Shown one piece after another: positions 8,749 to 19,149 of a stretch of DNA of 46,691 nucleotides; position 1 is the first letter of the stretch, and each line of letters starts with the position of its first letter. This DNA comes from Lysobacter enzymogenes (GTDB lineage Bacteria; Pseudomonadota; Gammaproteobacteria; Xanthomonadales; Xanthomonadaceae). The DNA lies in contig NZ_FNOG01000013.1 of the NCBI RefSeq assembly GCF_900106525.1, positions 1-46,691 of the forward strand, read 5' to 3'. The notes beneath the pieces are model-generated. The model had not been told where the DNA came from. It ran no database searches and saw only the letters and a list, made by a program, of their open reading frames with translations. The position numbers were made by a program, and so were the translations under genes.

Positions 8749-10098
8749 ATGAAGCGTCCGCTGTCCGTCGCGTTGAGCTGCGCCCTGACCTGTTCCGCGC
8801 TGGCCGCGCTGCCGCTGGCCGCGTCCGCGCAAGCGGCGGCTTCGCCCGCGGCGCAGCGCCCCGAGGTCGCCGCCGCCGCGGCCAAGGTCCAGGCCAACGT
8901 GGTCGCCTGGCGCCGCGACTTCCATCAGAACCCGGAGCTGTCCAACCGCGAGGAGCGCACCTCGGCCAAGGTCGCCGAGCACCTGCGCAAGCTCGGGCTC
9001 AAGCCGCGCACCGGCATCGCCAGGCACGGCGTGGTGGCGATCATCGAAGGCGGCAAGCCCGGCCCGCGCATCGCCCTGCGCGCCGACATGGACGCGCTGC
9101 CGGTGACCGAACAGGTCGACGTGCCGTTCGCGTCGAAAGCCACCGCGACCTTCCGCGGCGAGACCGTCGGCGTCATGCACGCCTGCGGCCACGACGCCCA
9201 CACCGGCATCCTGCTCGGCATCGCCGACGCGCTGGTGGCGATGAAGAAAGACCTGCCGGGCCAGGTGATGCTGATCTTCCAGCCGGCCGAAGAAGGCGCG
9301 CCGGCCAACGAGGAAGGCGGCGCCTCGCTGATGCTCAAGGACGGCCTGTTCAAGGACTTCAAGCCCGAAGCGGTGTTCGGCCTGCACGTGTTCTCGACCT
9401 TGAACGCCGGCCAGCTCGGCGTGCGCGGCGGCCCGCTGATGGCGGCCTCCGACCGCTTCAGCATCAAGATCAAGGGCCGCCAGAGCCACGGCTCGACGCC
9501 GTGGATGGGCGTCGACCCGATCGTCGCCGCCGCCGACGTGATCGGCAGCGCGCAGACCATCGTCAGCCGCCGCACCAACATCGCCAAGCTGCCGGCGGTG
9601 GTGACCTTCGGCGCGATCAAGGGCGGCATCCGCTACAACATCATTCCCGACGACGTGGAAATGATCGGCACCATCCGCACCTTCGACGAAGGCATGCGCC
9701 AGGCGATCTTCAAGGACCTCAAGAACGTCGCCGAGCACGTCAGCGCCGCGCACGGCGCGCACGCCGAAGCGCAGGTGCCCGACCAGGACGGCAACCCGGT
9801 CACCTACAACGACCCGGCGCTGACCGCGCGCATGCTGCCGAGCCTGAAGGCCGTGGCCGGCGAGGCCAACGTGATCGAGATGCCGCTGGTGATGGGCGCG
9901 GAGGATTTCTCCTACTACGCCAAGGAAGTGCCGGCGATGTTCTTCTTCGTCGGCGCGACCGAGAAGGGCGTGGATCCGGCGACGGCGCCGAGCAACCACT
10001 CGCCCAAGTTCAAGCTCGACGAGAGCTCGCTGGACCTGGGGCTGCGGGCGATGCTGCAGGTGACGCTGGATTATCTGAACGCGCCTAAGGCGGGGTGA
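8749..10098 (+). CDS. Exported M20-family amidohydrolase (second copy)
   Basis: 449-residue paralogue of the gene at 6643, closely similar along its length. Signal peptide about residues 1-28 (ending ASAQA). Metal ligands conserved: His144, Cys146, His148 in MHACGHDAH, the PAEEG glutamates, GLHVF and NHSPKF histidines. GGAG precedes the ATG at 8749. The insert PANEEGGAS after PAEEG and LVMGAEDFSYYAKEVP differ from the first copy, which may mean a different amide substrate. Duplication within the locus is the likely origin. Confidence 0.93.
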   Translation: MKRPLSVALSCALTCSALAALPLAASAQAAASPAAQRPEVAAAAAKVQANVVAWRRDFHQNPELSNREERTSAKVAEHLRKLGLKPRTGIARHGVVAIIEGGKPGPRIALRADMDALPVTEQVDVPFASKATATFRGETVGVMHACGHDAHTGILLGIADALVAMKKDLPGQVMLIFQPAEEGAPANEEGGASLMLKDGLFKDFKPEAVFGLHVFSTLNAGQLGVRGGPLMAASDRFSIKIKGRQSHGSTPWMGVDPIVAAADVIGSAQTIVSRRTNIAKLPAVVTFGAIKGGIRYNIIPDDVEMIGTIRTFDEGMRQAIFKDLKNVAEHVSAAHGAHAEAQVPDQDGNPVTYNDPALTARMLPSLKAVAGEANVIEMPLVMGAEDFSYYAKEVPAMFFFVGATEKGVDPATAPSNHSPKFKLDESSLDLGLRAMLQVTLDYLNAPKAG

Positions 10099-10256
10099 GC
10101 GGTAGGTTCGCGTTTGCTCACATCCGTCCTTCGCGGGCGCGGCTCGCAACCACGAAAGCGGCGGAACGGGCCGGGATCGTGGTCTGGGATCGACGATCCG
10201 ACGATCCGACGATTTTCCGGGCTTCGGCGACGGCGCTTGCGTTCGTCGCTGCGGTT

Positions 10257-10315
10257 GGTCGCGGCTCGCGCCGCTCCTACATGGGCTACCTGTAGGAGCG
10301 GCGCGAGCCGCGACC
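10257..10315. repeat. REP-like palindromic repeat pair, inverted
   Basis: Minus copy 10257-10281 and plus copy 10291-10315 of the TGTAGGAG family, only 9 bp apart, so the pair can fold into one long hairpin. It lies between the second amidohydrolase and queF. The flank 10196-10216 contains three direct copies of GACGATCC/GACGATT. Confidence 0.85.
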
Positions 10316-10372
10316 GCGAACTGCGCCGCCCCGCGCAAACCCGCGGCCCGGGGCGAACCCCGCCGCAGCGGC

Positions 10373-10378
10373 TAAAAT
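10373..10378 (+). promoter_or_regulatory. Possible -10 element of queF
   Basis: TAAAAT ending six bases before the ATG at 10385; a transcript initiated from it would begin at or almost at the start codon, i.e. be leaderless. No Shine-Dalgarno sequence is visible between. Confidence 0.4.
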
Positions 10379-10384
10379 ACCGCC

Positions 10385-11197
10385 ATGACCGCCCACGAAC
10401 TCCCCCTCGGCCGCCACGTCGACTACCCGCGCGAGTACGACGCCTCGCTGCTGTTCCCCATCGCCCGCGCGCTCGGCCGCGAGCACATCGGCGTCGACGA
10501 CGCCGCGCCGCCGTTCGTCGGCCACGACCGCTGGCACGCCTACGAACTGAGCTGGCTGGACCCGCGCGGCAAACCGCAGGTCGCCACCGCGACCGTGTCG
10601 GTGCCGGCGACTTCGCCGCACCTGATCGAATCCAAGTCGCTCAAGCTGTATCTGAATTCGTTCAATTCCAGCCGTTTCGACAGCGCCCAGGCGGTGCTGC
10701 ACACCATCGCCGCCGACCTCAGCGCCGCCGCCGGCGCGCCGGTCGCGGTCGCCTTCGGCCTGCCGCCGATCGGCGGCGACGGCGCGGTCGAATCGATCGA
10801 CGGCCTCGACGTGGCCATCGACGACTACGGCCCGCCCAACGCCGGACACCTGTCCGCCGACGCCGGCGAGATCGTCGAAGAAGCCCTGAGCTCGGCCCTG
10901 CTCAAGTCGAACTGCCCGGTGACCGGGCAGCCGGACTGGGCGCGGGTGGTCATTGCGTATCGCGGCCCGCGCCTGGACCGGGCCGGCCTGCTGCGCTACC
11001 TGGTCTCGTTCCGCGACCACGCCGAATTCCACGAGCAATGCGTCGAGCGCATCCACGCCGACCTGACCCGCATCGCCGCGCCGCAGTGGCTGTCGGTGGA
11101 AGCGCGCTACACCCGCCGCGGCGGCCTGGACATCAATCCCTGGCGCGGCAGCCCCGGCCTGGACGCGCCTGCCGCGGGTCGCGACGAACGGCAATGA
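10385..11197 (+). CDS. queF: NADPH-dependent 7-cyano-7-deazaguanine reductase (PreQ0 reductase)
   Basis: 270-residue long-form (two-domain, E. coli YqcD type) QueF, a cytosolic T-fold enzyme that reduces the nitrile of preQ0 to preQ1 for queuosine tRNA modification. The substrate motif [13 protein letters not shown] is at about 82-94; the catalytic cysteine is Cys177 in [12 protein letters not shown] with the assisting Asp184, matching E. coli Cys190/Asp197 in spacing. A standalone gene between repeat-rich spacers; start ATG 10385 fits the family N terminus. Possibly leaderless (see -10 element). Confidence 0.96.
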   Translation: MTAHELPLGRHVDYPREYDASLLFPIARALGREHIGVDDAAPPFVGHDRWHAYELSWLDPRGKPQVATATVSVPATSPHLIESKSLKLYLNSFNSSRFDSAQAVLHTIAADLSAAAGAPVAVAFGLPPIGGDGAVESIDGLDVAIDDYGPPNAGHLSADAGEIVEEALSSALLKSNCPVTGQPDWARVVIAYRGPRLDRAGLLRYLVSFRDHAEFHEQCVERIHADLTRIAAPQWLSVEARYTRRGGLDINPWRGSPGLDAPAAGRDERQ

Positions 11198-11204
11198 CGC
11201 GTCC

Positions 11205-11238
11205 GCAGGCACCGGTTCCGCGCGGAGCCGGTGCCTGC
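11205..11238 (+). other. Strong hairpin downstream of queF, no T tract
   Basis: 11-bp perfect stem (11205-11215 with 11228-11238) that can extend inward through CCGCGCGG. It lies eight bases after the queF stop. It lacks the T run of an intrinsic terminator and may rather protect the 3' end. Confidence 0.5.
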
Positions 11239-11379
11239 CGGCACTTCGGCCGCGCGACGGCGCCTTAAGCTCGTCATATCCCCATTCAGTTTCATCATCA
11301 AAGTTCACGCGGGCGCTATGTCTTTTTAACAAGCGCCGTGTCATGGTGCCCCCGCCAACACGGCAGGAGCCCTCTACCC

Positions 11380-11688
11380 ATGACTACCCCGGATAAGAAA
11401 GCCGATTTTTCCGATGTGCAAGGCGGTGTGTCGAGCACCGACGAAATCAAAGAGAAAGCCGATTTCAGCGACGTCCAAGGCGGCTCGAGCTCGACCGACG
11501 AGATTACCGGCGGTGGTGAGCAGACCTACACGGTCCAGAAGGGCGACACGCTGTCGCATATCGCCAAAGAGTTCTACGGCAAGGCGAACAAGTGGAACGC
11601 GATCTTCGAGGCCAATCGCGATCAGCTCGACGATCCCGACAAGATCCAGCCCGGCCAGATCCTGAAGATTCCGACCGTCAACGACTGA
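11380..11688 (+). CDS. LysM-domain protein with duplicated ADFSDVQGG segment
   Basis: 102 residues. The N-terminal half carries two near-identical repeats, [17 protein letters not shown] and [17 protein letters not shown] (about 7-23 and 26-42). A GGG linker follows, then a LysM domain from about 50 to 99 ([18 protein letters not shown] ... [10 protein letters not shown]) that binds peptidoglycan or chitin-like GlcNAc polymers. It resembles YgaU/Kbp-type single LysM proteins. No signal peptide is visible, so cytoplasmic or exported by another route. ATG 11380 chosen over an upstream ATG because AGGAG lies at normal distance and the repeat begins there. Confidence 0.85.
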   Translation: MTTPDKKADFSDVQGGVSSTDEIKEKADFSDVQGGSSSTDEITGGGEQTYTVQKGDTLSHIAKEFYGKANKWNAIFEANRDQLDDPDKIQPGQILKIPTVND

Positions 11689-11761
11689 CGCATCGTCCAC
11701 GACGAGGCGCGTGCGCGCGCCGCGACGCTTTCCACTTCATCGCTTTCCAAGGAGATCCACC

Positions 11762-12274
11762 ATGCTGATCCGCAATCGCACCACGTACGCTGTCGCCGCC
11801 GCCCTGGTCGCCTCGCTGGCGCTGGCGGGCTGCAAGAAGAAGGAAGAACCCGCGCCCGCGCCGCCGGCCGCCGAAACCCCGGCTCCGGCGCCGACCGCTC
11901 CGGAACCCGCTCCGGCTCCGGTCGCTGCGACCGCGACCGTCGCCAGCATCGACCTGGGCAGCGCCATCGGCGCCGACAAGAAGGTCACCGCCGCGGCGAC
12001 CGCGTTCAAGCCGAAGGACACGATCTACGCGTCGGTCTCCACCAGCACCTCCGACCCGGCCGCCACCGTGGCGACCAAGCTCGGCGCCAAGTGGACCTTC
12101 CAGGACGGCCAGACCGTGCATGAGAACCCGGTCGAAGACGTCCAGGCCACCAACGGCGGCGTGACCGAGTTCCACATCAACAGCCCGAAGGGTTTCCCGG
12201 AAGGCAAGTACAAGGTCGAAGTCACCCAGGACGGCAACGTCGTCCAGAGCAAGGATTTCGAAGTCAAGAAGTAA
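11762..12274 (+). CDS. Putative lipoprotein with Ala/Pro linker and beta domain
   Basis: 170-residue precursor: signal peptide with lipobox LAGC (Cys24), KKKEE, then an Ala/Pro/Glu linker (about 29-56) typical of proteins reaching away from the membrane, and a soluble C-terminal domain (about 60-170) ending in alternating strands YKVEVTQDGNVVQSKDFEVKK, Ig-like in appearance. AAGGAG eight bases before ATG 11762 decides the start. Position +2 after Cys is Lys, so outer-membrane sorting is plausible. A strong terminator follows. Function unknown. Confidence 0.85.
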   Translation: MLIRNRTTYAVAAALVASLALAGCKKKEEPAPAPPAAETPAPAPTAPEPAPAPVAATATVASIDLGSAIGADKKVTAAATAFKPKDTIYASVSTSTSDPAATVATKLGAKWTFQDGQTVHENPVEDVQATNGGVTEFHINSPKGFPEGKYKVEVTQDGNVVQSKDFEVKK

Positions 12275-12303
12275 GCCTCCTCGCCTCAAGGGCGGGCAAG
12301 CCC

Positions 12304-12334
12304 GGGCGCGGCCTCACGGCCGCGCCCTTTTTTT
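12304..12334 (+). terminator. Intrinsic terminator after lipoprotein gene
   Basis: 10-bp perfect GC stem (12304-12313 with 12318-12327), TCAC loop, seven T residues. Confidence 0.95.
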
Positions 12335-12368
12335 GTCTTCGATTCGCGCGAATGCGGCGGTTGCTTTT

Positions 12369-12511
12369 TGTAGGAGCGGCGCAAGCCGCGACCGCGAAAC
12401 CGCAGCTACGACGCACACCGAAAATCCCGCGCCGACACCCGCCGAGTCGCACACGCACCGAGGTTTCATCGTGGTTGCGTTGTCGCAGTCGCGGCTCGCG
12501 CCGCTCCTACA
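12369..12511. repeat. REP-like palindromic repeat pair, inverted
   Basis: Plus copy 12369-12393 and minus copy 12487-12511 with a 93-bp spacer. Between the convergent lipoprotein and YchJ-like genes. Confidence 0.8.
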
Positions 12512-12527
12512 GCGAGCTACCGCGACA

Positions 12528-12932
12528 TCAACCGCGCGGAAACTCGCCGTCCACATACACCCAGCGCCCATCGACGCGGGCGAACCGGCTGACCTCGTGC
12601 AGGCGCACCGCGCTGCCGCCGCCGACGCGGTAGCGGGCGACGAATTCGACCACGGCCGTCTCGCCCTCCTCGCGCTGGCGCTTGAGCTCCAGTCCCAGCC
12701 AGCGCACCGCCGGGTCGAAGTCGAGCTCGGCCGGGCAGGTCTCGGGCGACCAGCTCGCGCGCAGGTACTCCAGGTCGCCCAGCACGTAGGCGCTGTAGCG
12801 CGAGCGCATCAGCGCCGCGGCGCTGGCCGCGGCCTGGCCGGCGTGGAGCGGCCCGCAGCAGGCGGCGTAAAGGCGGGCAGGGTCGCAGGGGCAGGCGGCG
12901 GGTGGGGCGGGGCGCGTAGTTGGGGCAGTCAT
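12528..12932 (-). CDS. YchJ-family (UPF0225) protein with SEC-C-type motif
   Basis: 134 residues. N-terminal zinc-binding SEC-C-like motif [19 protein letters not shown] (about residues 14-32), followed by the NTF2-like YchJ domain ([21 protein letters not shown] ... [13 protein letters not shown] ... [19 protein letters not shown]). The role of the family is not established. The start at 12932 was chosen because it gives the family N terminus; the frame is open further upstream. Divergent from another SEC-C-motif gene 71 bp away. E. coli YchJ has a second C-terminal SEC-C motif that is lacking here. Confidence 0.9.
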   Translation of the reverse strand: MTAPTTRPAPPAACPCDPARLYAACCGPLHAGQAAASAAALMRSRYSAYVLGDLEYLRASWSPETCPAELDFDPAVRWLGLELKRQREEGETAVVEFVARYRVGGGSAVRLHEVSRFARVDGRWVYVDGEFPRG

Positions 12933-13003
12933 GCGCGGTATTTTCGCCGCGGCGACGCGCTTGCGACTACCATGCACGCCCCGTTTCCCCCGCGAGCCCT
13001 GCC

Positions 13004-13711
<708 letters not shown>

Positions 13712-13805
13712 GCGCCCGTCCATCGCCGCGCGCTTAAACCGGCGCGGCGACCGCCGCGGCGCGGGCGTATCCTGATCGCGGAGACCGCTTTCAGGGACGA
13801 GCGTC

Positions 13806-14129
13806 GTGCGCGAATCGCAGTTCGGCTTCAGCTATTCGTTTGCGGACCTGTGGCAGGTGCCGATCCTGTCCGGCCTGGTGATCGCGGGCGAGCTGGTCGG
13901 CGCGGCGATCGGCTACTTCAACCTGCCGTCGCCCGACGCCTTCATGCGGGTATGGCTCGGCGGCGTACTGGCGCTGATTCCGGCCTACCCGCTCGGCCTG
14001 CTGCTGCAATGGAAACTGCAGCCCGAACGACTGGCCGCGAACGCGGTCATGGTCCGCCGGCTCGGCCTGATCGCGGCGCTGCTGGGCTCGGTCGGGCTGG
14101 GCATGTGGCTGACCGGCTTCGACTTCTAG
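13806..14129 (+). CDS. Small three-segment membrane protein
   Basis: 107 residues from a GTG start. Hydrophobic segments at about 19-38, 47-67 and 84-103; a short cytoplasmic loop QWKLQPERLAAN lies between the last two. No family recognised. TATCCT at 13768-13773 could be a -10. Confidence rests on the hydrophobicity pattern and codon composition. Confidence 0.7.
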   Translation: MRESQFGFSYSFADLWQVPILSGLVIAGELVGAAIGYFNLPSPDAFMRVWLGGVLALIPAYPLGLLLQWKLQPERLAANAVMVRRLGLIAALLGSVGLGMWLTGFDF

Positions 14130-14229
14130 CCCGGCGCGGCGCCGCCGCTGTCGGCCGACGCGGCGCGGGTGCGACAATCGCGCTCCTTCGGCGCCCCTCG
14201 GCGCCGTCCCCGCCCACGACCCGCCGGCC

Positions 14230-14592
14230 ATGCCCGACGCCACCCACCCCTGCCTGCGCTGCGGCGCCTGCTGCGCCGGCTTCCGCGTCGCGTTCCACTG
14301 GAGCGAAACCGACGCCTGCGAAGGCGGCCTGACCCCGACCGCACTGACCGAACCGCTCGACCCGCACCGCGTGGTCATGCGCGGCACCTACGGCGCGGCG
14401 CCGCTGCGCTGCGAGCAATTGCGCGGCAATGTCGCGACCGACGCGCACTGCGGCATCTACCCGCTGCGGCCCTCGCCCTGCCGCGAGCTCAAAGCGGCGT
14501 GGGAAGACGGCGCGCCGAGCGCGCAATGCGACAGGGCGCGCATCGCGCATGGGATGGCGCCGTTGACGCCAGCGGATTGGCGCGACGCTTGA
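14230..14592 (+). CDS. YkgJ-family cysteine cluster protein
   Basis: 120 residues. The family-defining N-terminal cysteine cluster C-x2-C-x2-CC is at 8-15 (CLRCGACC), with further conserved cysteines in LRCEQL, HCGIYPLRPSPCREL and QCDRAR. YkgJ/UPF0153 proteins are thought to bind zinc or an Fe-S cluster; biochemical role unknown. The motif YPLRPSPCRE is characteristic. Start at 14230 fits the family. Confidence 0.92.
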   Translation: MPDATHPCLRCGACCAGFRVAFHWSETDACEGGLTPTALTEPLDPHRVVMRGTYGAAPLRCEQLRGNVATDAHCGIYPLRPSPCRELKAAWEDGAPSAQCDRARIAHGMAPLTPADWRDA

Positions 14593-14619
14593 TCTACGCC
14601 AGGCCGCTGCGGGCCGAGC

Positions 14620-14826
14620 TCAAAGCACGAACGTGGCGATGACGCCCACCCCGGCGACGACGCCCAGCACGCCGATGAGGATCGCCGCCCATCCGCGCAC
14701 CGTGATGCTGCCGGAGTCGCTGGAGTCGGTGTCGCCGATGTCGATGTCCGTGCGCCGGGTGACGATCGCGCGCACGCCCAGACCGATCAGCAGCAGGCCG
14801 ATCAGGCCGATCAGCGCCTTTTCCAT
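14620..14826 (-). CDS. Small two-segment membrane protein
   Basis: 68 residues starting MEKALIG; GGAGG six bases before ATG 14826 decides the start. Membrane segments at about 4-22 and 45-67, joined by an acidic loop rich in Asp/Ser (DIDIGDTDSSDSGS). No family recognised. Convergent with the YkgJ-like gene. Confidence 0.7.
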   Translation of the reverse strand: MEKALIGLIGLLLIGLGVRAIVTRRTDIDIGDTDSSDSGSITVRGWAAILIGVLGVVAGVGVIATFVL

Positions 14827-14920
14827 GACGGTCCTCCGATCCATAGCCGGAGCACAATTCGACGACTCGCGTCTGCGTACGCGCATTCGGCGTTCCCGAA
14901 TCTACAGGCGCGCGGCTCGA

Positions 14921-15253
14921 TCAATCCCGCGCCAGTCCGCAGTGACGGCACTCGCGCGCGAACGGCCAGTAGCTTAGCGACGTCACGAAGAACGCGCCGT
15001 CGCAGCGCGGACAGGCGAATCGCTGCAACCGCACCGCGACGACGACGAAACCCAGCATCCAGGCCAGGCCCGCCGCAACGAAAACCGGGCCCGCCATCGC
15101 CTTGGGAATCAGCGGGAGCAGGCCGAAGGCGATGAGCGCGAGCGCGGCGAAGCCACCGAGCCACACGGCGTAGAACCACCACCGGCGCGAGCGGTAGTCG
15201 CGCCACTGCCGCTCATAGACCGGATCCGCCATCGCCCGCCTCGCCTGCGTCAT
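14921..15253 (-). CDS. Membrane protein with C-terminal zinc ribbon
   Basis: 110 residues. Two hydrophobic segments at about 27-47 and 55-75 form a hairpin, followed by a cytoplasmic zinc-ribbon-like cysteine set: Cys81/Cys84 (CPRC) and Cys102/Cys105 (CRHC). ATG 15253 is preferred over the internal ATG at 15232 since GGAGG lies seven bases upstream. Divergent from icd. No known family assigned. Confidence 0.78.
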   Translation of the reverse strand: MTQARRAMADPVYERQWRDYRSRRWWFYAVWLGGFAALALIAFGLLPLIPKAMAGPVFVAAGLAWMLGFVVVAVRLQRFACPRCDGAFFVTSLSYWPFARECRHCGLARD

Positions 15254-15316
15254 CCACGTCCTCCACCATAGCAAGCCCGCGCGGCGGCCCCGCAACACAG
15301 CGACCCACCCCGCACT

Positions 15317-15345
15317 TTGCCTCGCCTCCCCCGAACCGCGACAAT
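15317..15345 (+). promoter_or_regulatory. Possible sigma-70-type promoter for icd
   Basis: TTGCCT (15317-15322), 17-base spacer, GACAAT (15340-15345), 90 bases before the icd start. Imperfect hexamers but correct spacing. Confidence 0.3.
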
Positions 15346-15435
15346 GGCCGGCCGGCCCGCTGCCTCGTCCGCGGGCCGCAAGGAACCCTGTACCGTCCAT
15401 GCGCCCGCGCACGGCCGGCCCCACTGGAGATCGTA

Positions 15436-16764
<1,329 letters not shown>

Positions 16765-16789
16765 GGTGGCTGCGCTGCTTACGCTGTAG

Positions 16790-16820
16790 AAAACGGGGCG
16801 CTTCGGCGCCCCGTTTTTTT
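16790..16820 (+). terminator. Intrinsic terminator of icd
   Basis: Stem 16791-16801 paired with 16806-16816, stable TTCG tetraloop and seven T residues. A run before the stem pairs with the T tract, so it may act in both directions. Confidence 0.95.
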
Positions 16821-16848
16821 GTCCGCCCCGAATGCCACGGCCGCTACC

Positions 16849-17009
16849 TGTAGGAGCGGCGCAAGCCGCGACCAACCGCAGCGACGTACGAAAGCGCCCC
16901 CTCCGAAGATCCGAAAATCGGGCGAATCGACAAGCGCCGGTCATTCGGACTTCGGAAAGCTCGCTCACGTACATCGCTGCGGTTGGTCGCGGCTCGCGCC
17001 GCTCCTACA
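16849..17009. repeat. 160-bp repeat element, copy A (inverted REP-like pair with conserved core)
   Basis: Outer arms are a plus copy (16849-16873) and a minus copy (16985-17009) of the TGTAGGAG repeat, each extended inward by about 10 bp (ACCAACCGCAGCG facing CGCTGCGGTTGGT). The ~110-bp interior also matches copy B at 18537-18698, e.g. GCGCCGGTCATTCGGACTTC versus GCGCCGGTCATCCGGACTTC. Confidence 0.88.
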
Positions 17010-17142
17010 GGGGGCTATCGAGGCAACGTTGTACGCGGACGACAGCCGGCATACCAGCCACGGCCGGTTGCGCTAGGATCGCGGCAAGCCCCGCGCCCGC
17101 GCGGGCCGCCGCATCGCCTCACACCGGACGCGAGGTCGCCCC

Positions 17143-17661
17143 ATGCGCTTGCTGCTGTCGGTTTTGCTGCTTCTGGCCGGGATCGTGCTGGCTGGAATCT
17201 CGCCCGCGTCCGCCGCAGCGCCCTACACGGTCGACTCGATCATGCTGCTGCAGCCGCAAGAGGCGCTGCAGGAACGCATCGACGGCGCCGAGCCGCTGGC
17301 CGCCTACATCAAGGCGCTCAACGCCGCCGCGCAGGAGCACCTGCGTCAGGCCGCGCCCGGTGCGCCGGCGTCGGGCTACATTGTCGTCGCGGTGCGCGCC
17401 GACGGCGCGCGCAAGATCTGGCTGGACTACGCGCCGGCCTTGCCGGCCGCGGTGTCCGGCCCGCTGCGCGCGGCGCTGGAGCGGGTCGCGCCGATGCGCG
17501 TGCGCCGCGGCGCTGCGGTGTTCGCGATCAACGCCTCGCTGTGGGGCGGTGCGCGCGCGAGCGCGCCGCCGTCGCCGGAAGAATGGCGCCGCGCCGCCGG
17601 GCGCGCAGGCGAGCCGGTGGAAGTGGAAGACCTGGTGCTGCGGATCTTCGACGGCCGATGA
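17143..17661 (+). CDS. Exported hypothetical protein (operon gene 1)
   Basis: 172-residue precursor with a clear signal peptide (1-24, ending PASAAA). The mature part has a beta/alpha character (GYIVVAVRADGARKIWLDY) and no recognisable catalytic motif. Its stop overlaps the next start (ATGA), so it begins a tightly coupled three-gene operon. ATG 17143 starts the signal peptide. No family recognised. Confidence 0.8.
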   Translation: MRLLLSVLLLLAGIVLAGISPASAAAPYTVDSIMLLQPQEALQERIDGAEPLAAYIKALNAAAQEHLRQAAPGAPASGYIVVAVRADGARKIWLDYAPALPAAVSGPLRAALERVAPMRVRRGAAVFAINASLWGGARASAPPSPEEWRRAAGRAGEPVEVEDLVLRIFDGR

Positions 17662-18038
17662 GCATGGCGACCGACCTGCGCGCTTACCGCGTCTACGACG
17701 ACGGCGCCATCGAAGAACTGGGCCGGGTGCCGACGGCGAGCCTGGGCGAGTTGCTGGCGCAGGCGCAGGCGGCGCTGCACGATCGCGCCCACGGCATCGG
17801 CCTGTACCGCGACCAGCGCGATTTTCTCGAAGCGCGTCCGGCCGAAGACGGCGGATTCGCGTTCCACAGCGACCGCCTGAGCCGCGGCTCGGTGCTCTCG
17901 CGCCTGAGCGGGCGCGGCGCCGGTCTGGATTTCAGCGTCGCCAACGTCGAGCAGGCGGTGGCGGCATTCGTTTGCTATGCCGGATTAGCGCGCGATTCGT
18001 TCGAGCGCAAGGCGGCGGATTTTCCGAAGGTGCGATGA
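17658..18038 (+). CDS. Hypothetical cytosolic protein (operon gene 2)
   Basis: 126 residues, no signal peptide or membrane segment. It begins in the ATGA overlap with gene 1 and ends in an ATGA overlap with gene 3; an alternative ATG lies two codons downstream. A mixed hydrophilic sequence (LRAYRVYDDGAIEELGRVPT); no family recognised. Overlaps on both sides argue that it is a real gene translated in a coupled manner. Confidence 0.75.
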   Translation: MSMATDLRAYRVYDDGAIEELGRVPTASLGELLAQAQAALHDRAHGIGLYRDQRDFLEARPAEDGGFAFHSDRLSRGSVLSRLSGRGAGLDFSVANVEQAVAAFVCYAGLARDSFERKAADFPKVR

Positions 18039-18523
18039 AACCCCGACTGCGTACACACCGGCCGCGTTCGAGGCGGCCATCGACGAGCGCGTCCCTGCGA
18101 CGCGCCTGCCTGCCGGCCCTGGCCGCGCTGACGCTGTCGCTGCTGGCCGCCTGCGCGCATACGCCGCCCGGCGGCGACGCCGCGCTCACCGTGCTGCGCG
18201 TGGACGCGGCGCGGTTCGACGACCCGCAAGGGCGCGAGCCCGCGCTGCGCGAAGCCTGCGCGGCGTGGCGGCTGAGCGAGCGCCAGGTCGCGGCGTTCTT
18301 CGCTGCCGGCCGCGAGTATCCCGACGGTACCCACGACGCGTTCTATTGGCTGCCGTGCTCGATCAAGGGCCGCCTGCGCACGCAGGGGCGCGAGTGGGAC
18401 TTCGAGATCAACGCCGCGGCGACGGCGACCTGGACCGACGGCGCCGATCAGCGGCGCTGGGGCTGCACGGCGAAAGCCTGCGAGCCGTTGGTGCTGTTGA
18501 TGCCCGACGAGCACGCGCAATAG
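18035..18523 (+). CDS. Putative lipoprotein (operon gene 3)
   Basis: 162-residue precursor. Long arginine-rich n-region (1-24), hydrophobic core and lipobox LLAAC (Cys40). The mature domain contains paired cysteines (REACAAWRL, LPCSIKG, GCTAKAC). The unusually long basic start suggests a later start is possible, but the ATGA overlap at 18035 supports this one. No family recognised. Likely works with the exported product of gene 1. Confidence 0.78.
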   Translation: MKPRLRTHRPRSRRPSTSASLRRACLPALAALTLSLLAACAHTPPGGDAALTVLRVDAARFDDPQGREPALREACAAWRLSERQVAAFFAAGREYPDGTHDAFYWLPCSIKGRLRTQGREWDFEINAAATATWTDGADQRRWGCTAKACEPLVLLMPDEHAQ

Positions 18524-18536
18524 CGGGGAAACTCCC

Positions 18537-18698
18537 TGTAGGAGCGGCGCGAGCCGCGACCAACCGCAGCGATGTACGAAAGCGTCCCGTCCGAAGCCCG
18601 GACAAGCGGACAAAGCGACATGCGCCGGTCATCCGGACTTCGGGGATGTTCGCTCGCGCGCACCGCTGCGGTTGGTCGCGGCTTGCGCCGCTCCTACA
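18537..18698. repeat. 160-bp repeat element, copy B
   Basis: Same organisation and orientation as copy A: plus arm 18537-18561, minus arm 18674-18698, conserved interior. The two copies directly bracket the three-gene operon 17143-18523. Confidence 0.88.
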
Positions 18699-18724
18699 GG
18701 GGCGACCGCGAGCGGCGCAGTCGT

Positions 18725-19042
18725 TCAACCGCGCCGCTTGCACCGCTCGAATTCGTCCTTGAGCGTGGCCTTGAACGCATCGTCGCTGCCCGAGGCCATT
18801 TCGGCGTTGAGGCGGTTCAAGTCGTGCTTGGCCACGGCCGCGTCGGCGAAGCAGGCGCAGAAGCCGGCGATGCGCTCGGCGGTCAGCGAGGTGCGCCCGC
18901 TCAGGCGGCGCTCGCAGGCGCTGAGGAAGGTGGCGCGCGCTTGCTGCGGCGTGGCGGCGGGTTCGGATTCGGCGGCGGGCTTGGCGCAGGCGGCCAGCGC
19001 CAACAGCAGCAGGCTCAGCGCGATCGGGCGATACGGATTCAT
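18725..19042 (-). CDS. Small lipoprotein, cysteine-containing
   Basis: 105-residue precursor with lipobox LAAC (Cys19) then a helical mature domain with four further cysteines (SACERR, FCACF, RCKRR). Start ATG 19042 gives a proper lipoprotein signal. Downstream of, and on the same strand as, the metallopeptidase-like gene (107-bp gap), so possibly co-transcribed. No family assigned. Confidence 0.8.
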   Translation of the reverse strand: MNPYRPIALSLLLLALAACAKPAAESEPAATPQQARATFLSACERRLSGRTSLTAERIAGFCACFADAAVAKHDLNRLNAEMASGSDDAFKATLKDEFERCKRRG

Positions 19043-19149
19043 GAGGGCTTCGAAAGACTCGACGGCAGGACAGGCGCGGCTTCGAGGCGCCAGCGCAAGG
19101 GCCCGCCGCAGCGGGCCCCGCGATGTTCGCACGCCTTGCGCGACGGGCG

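Larger units (their letters stand above)
16765..17142. other. Intergenic interval: terminator, 160-bp repeat element, promoter region
   Basis: 378 bp between icd and the next gene. Holds the icd terminator, repeat element A (16849-17009) and TAGGAT at 17074-17079, a possible -10 for the following operon. No gene. Confidence 0.6.
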
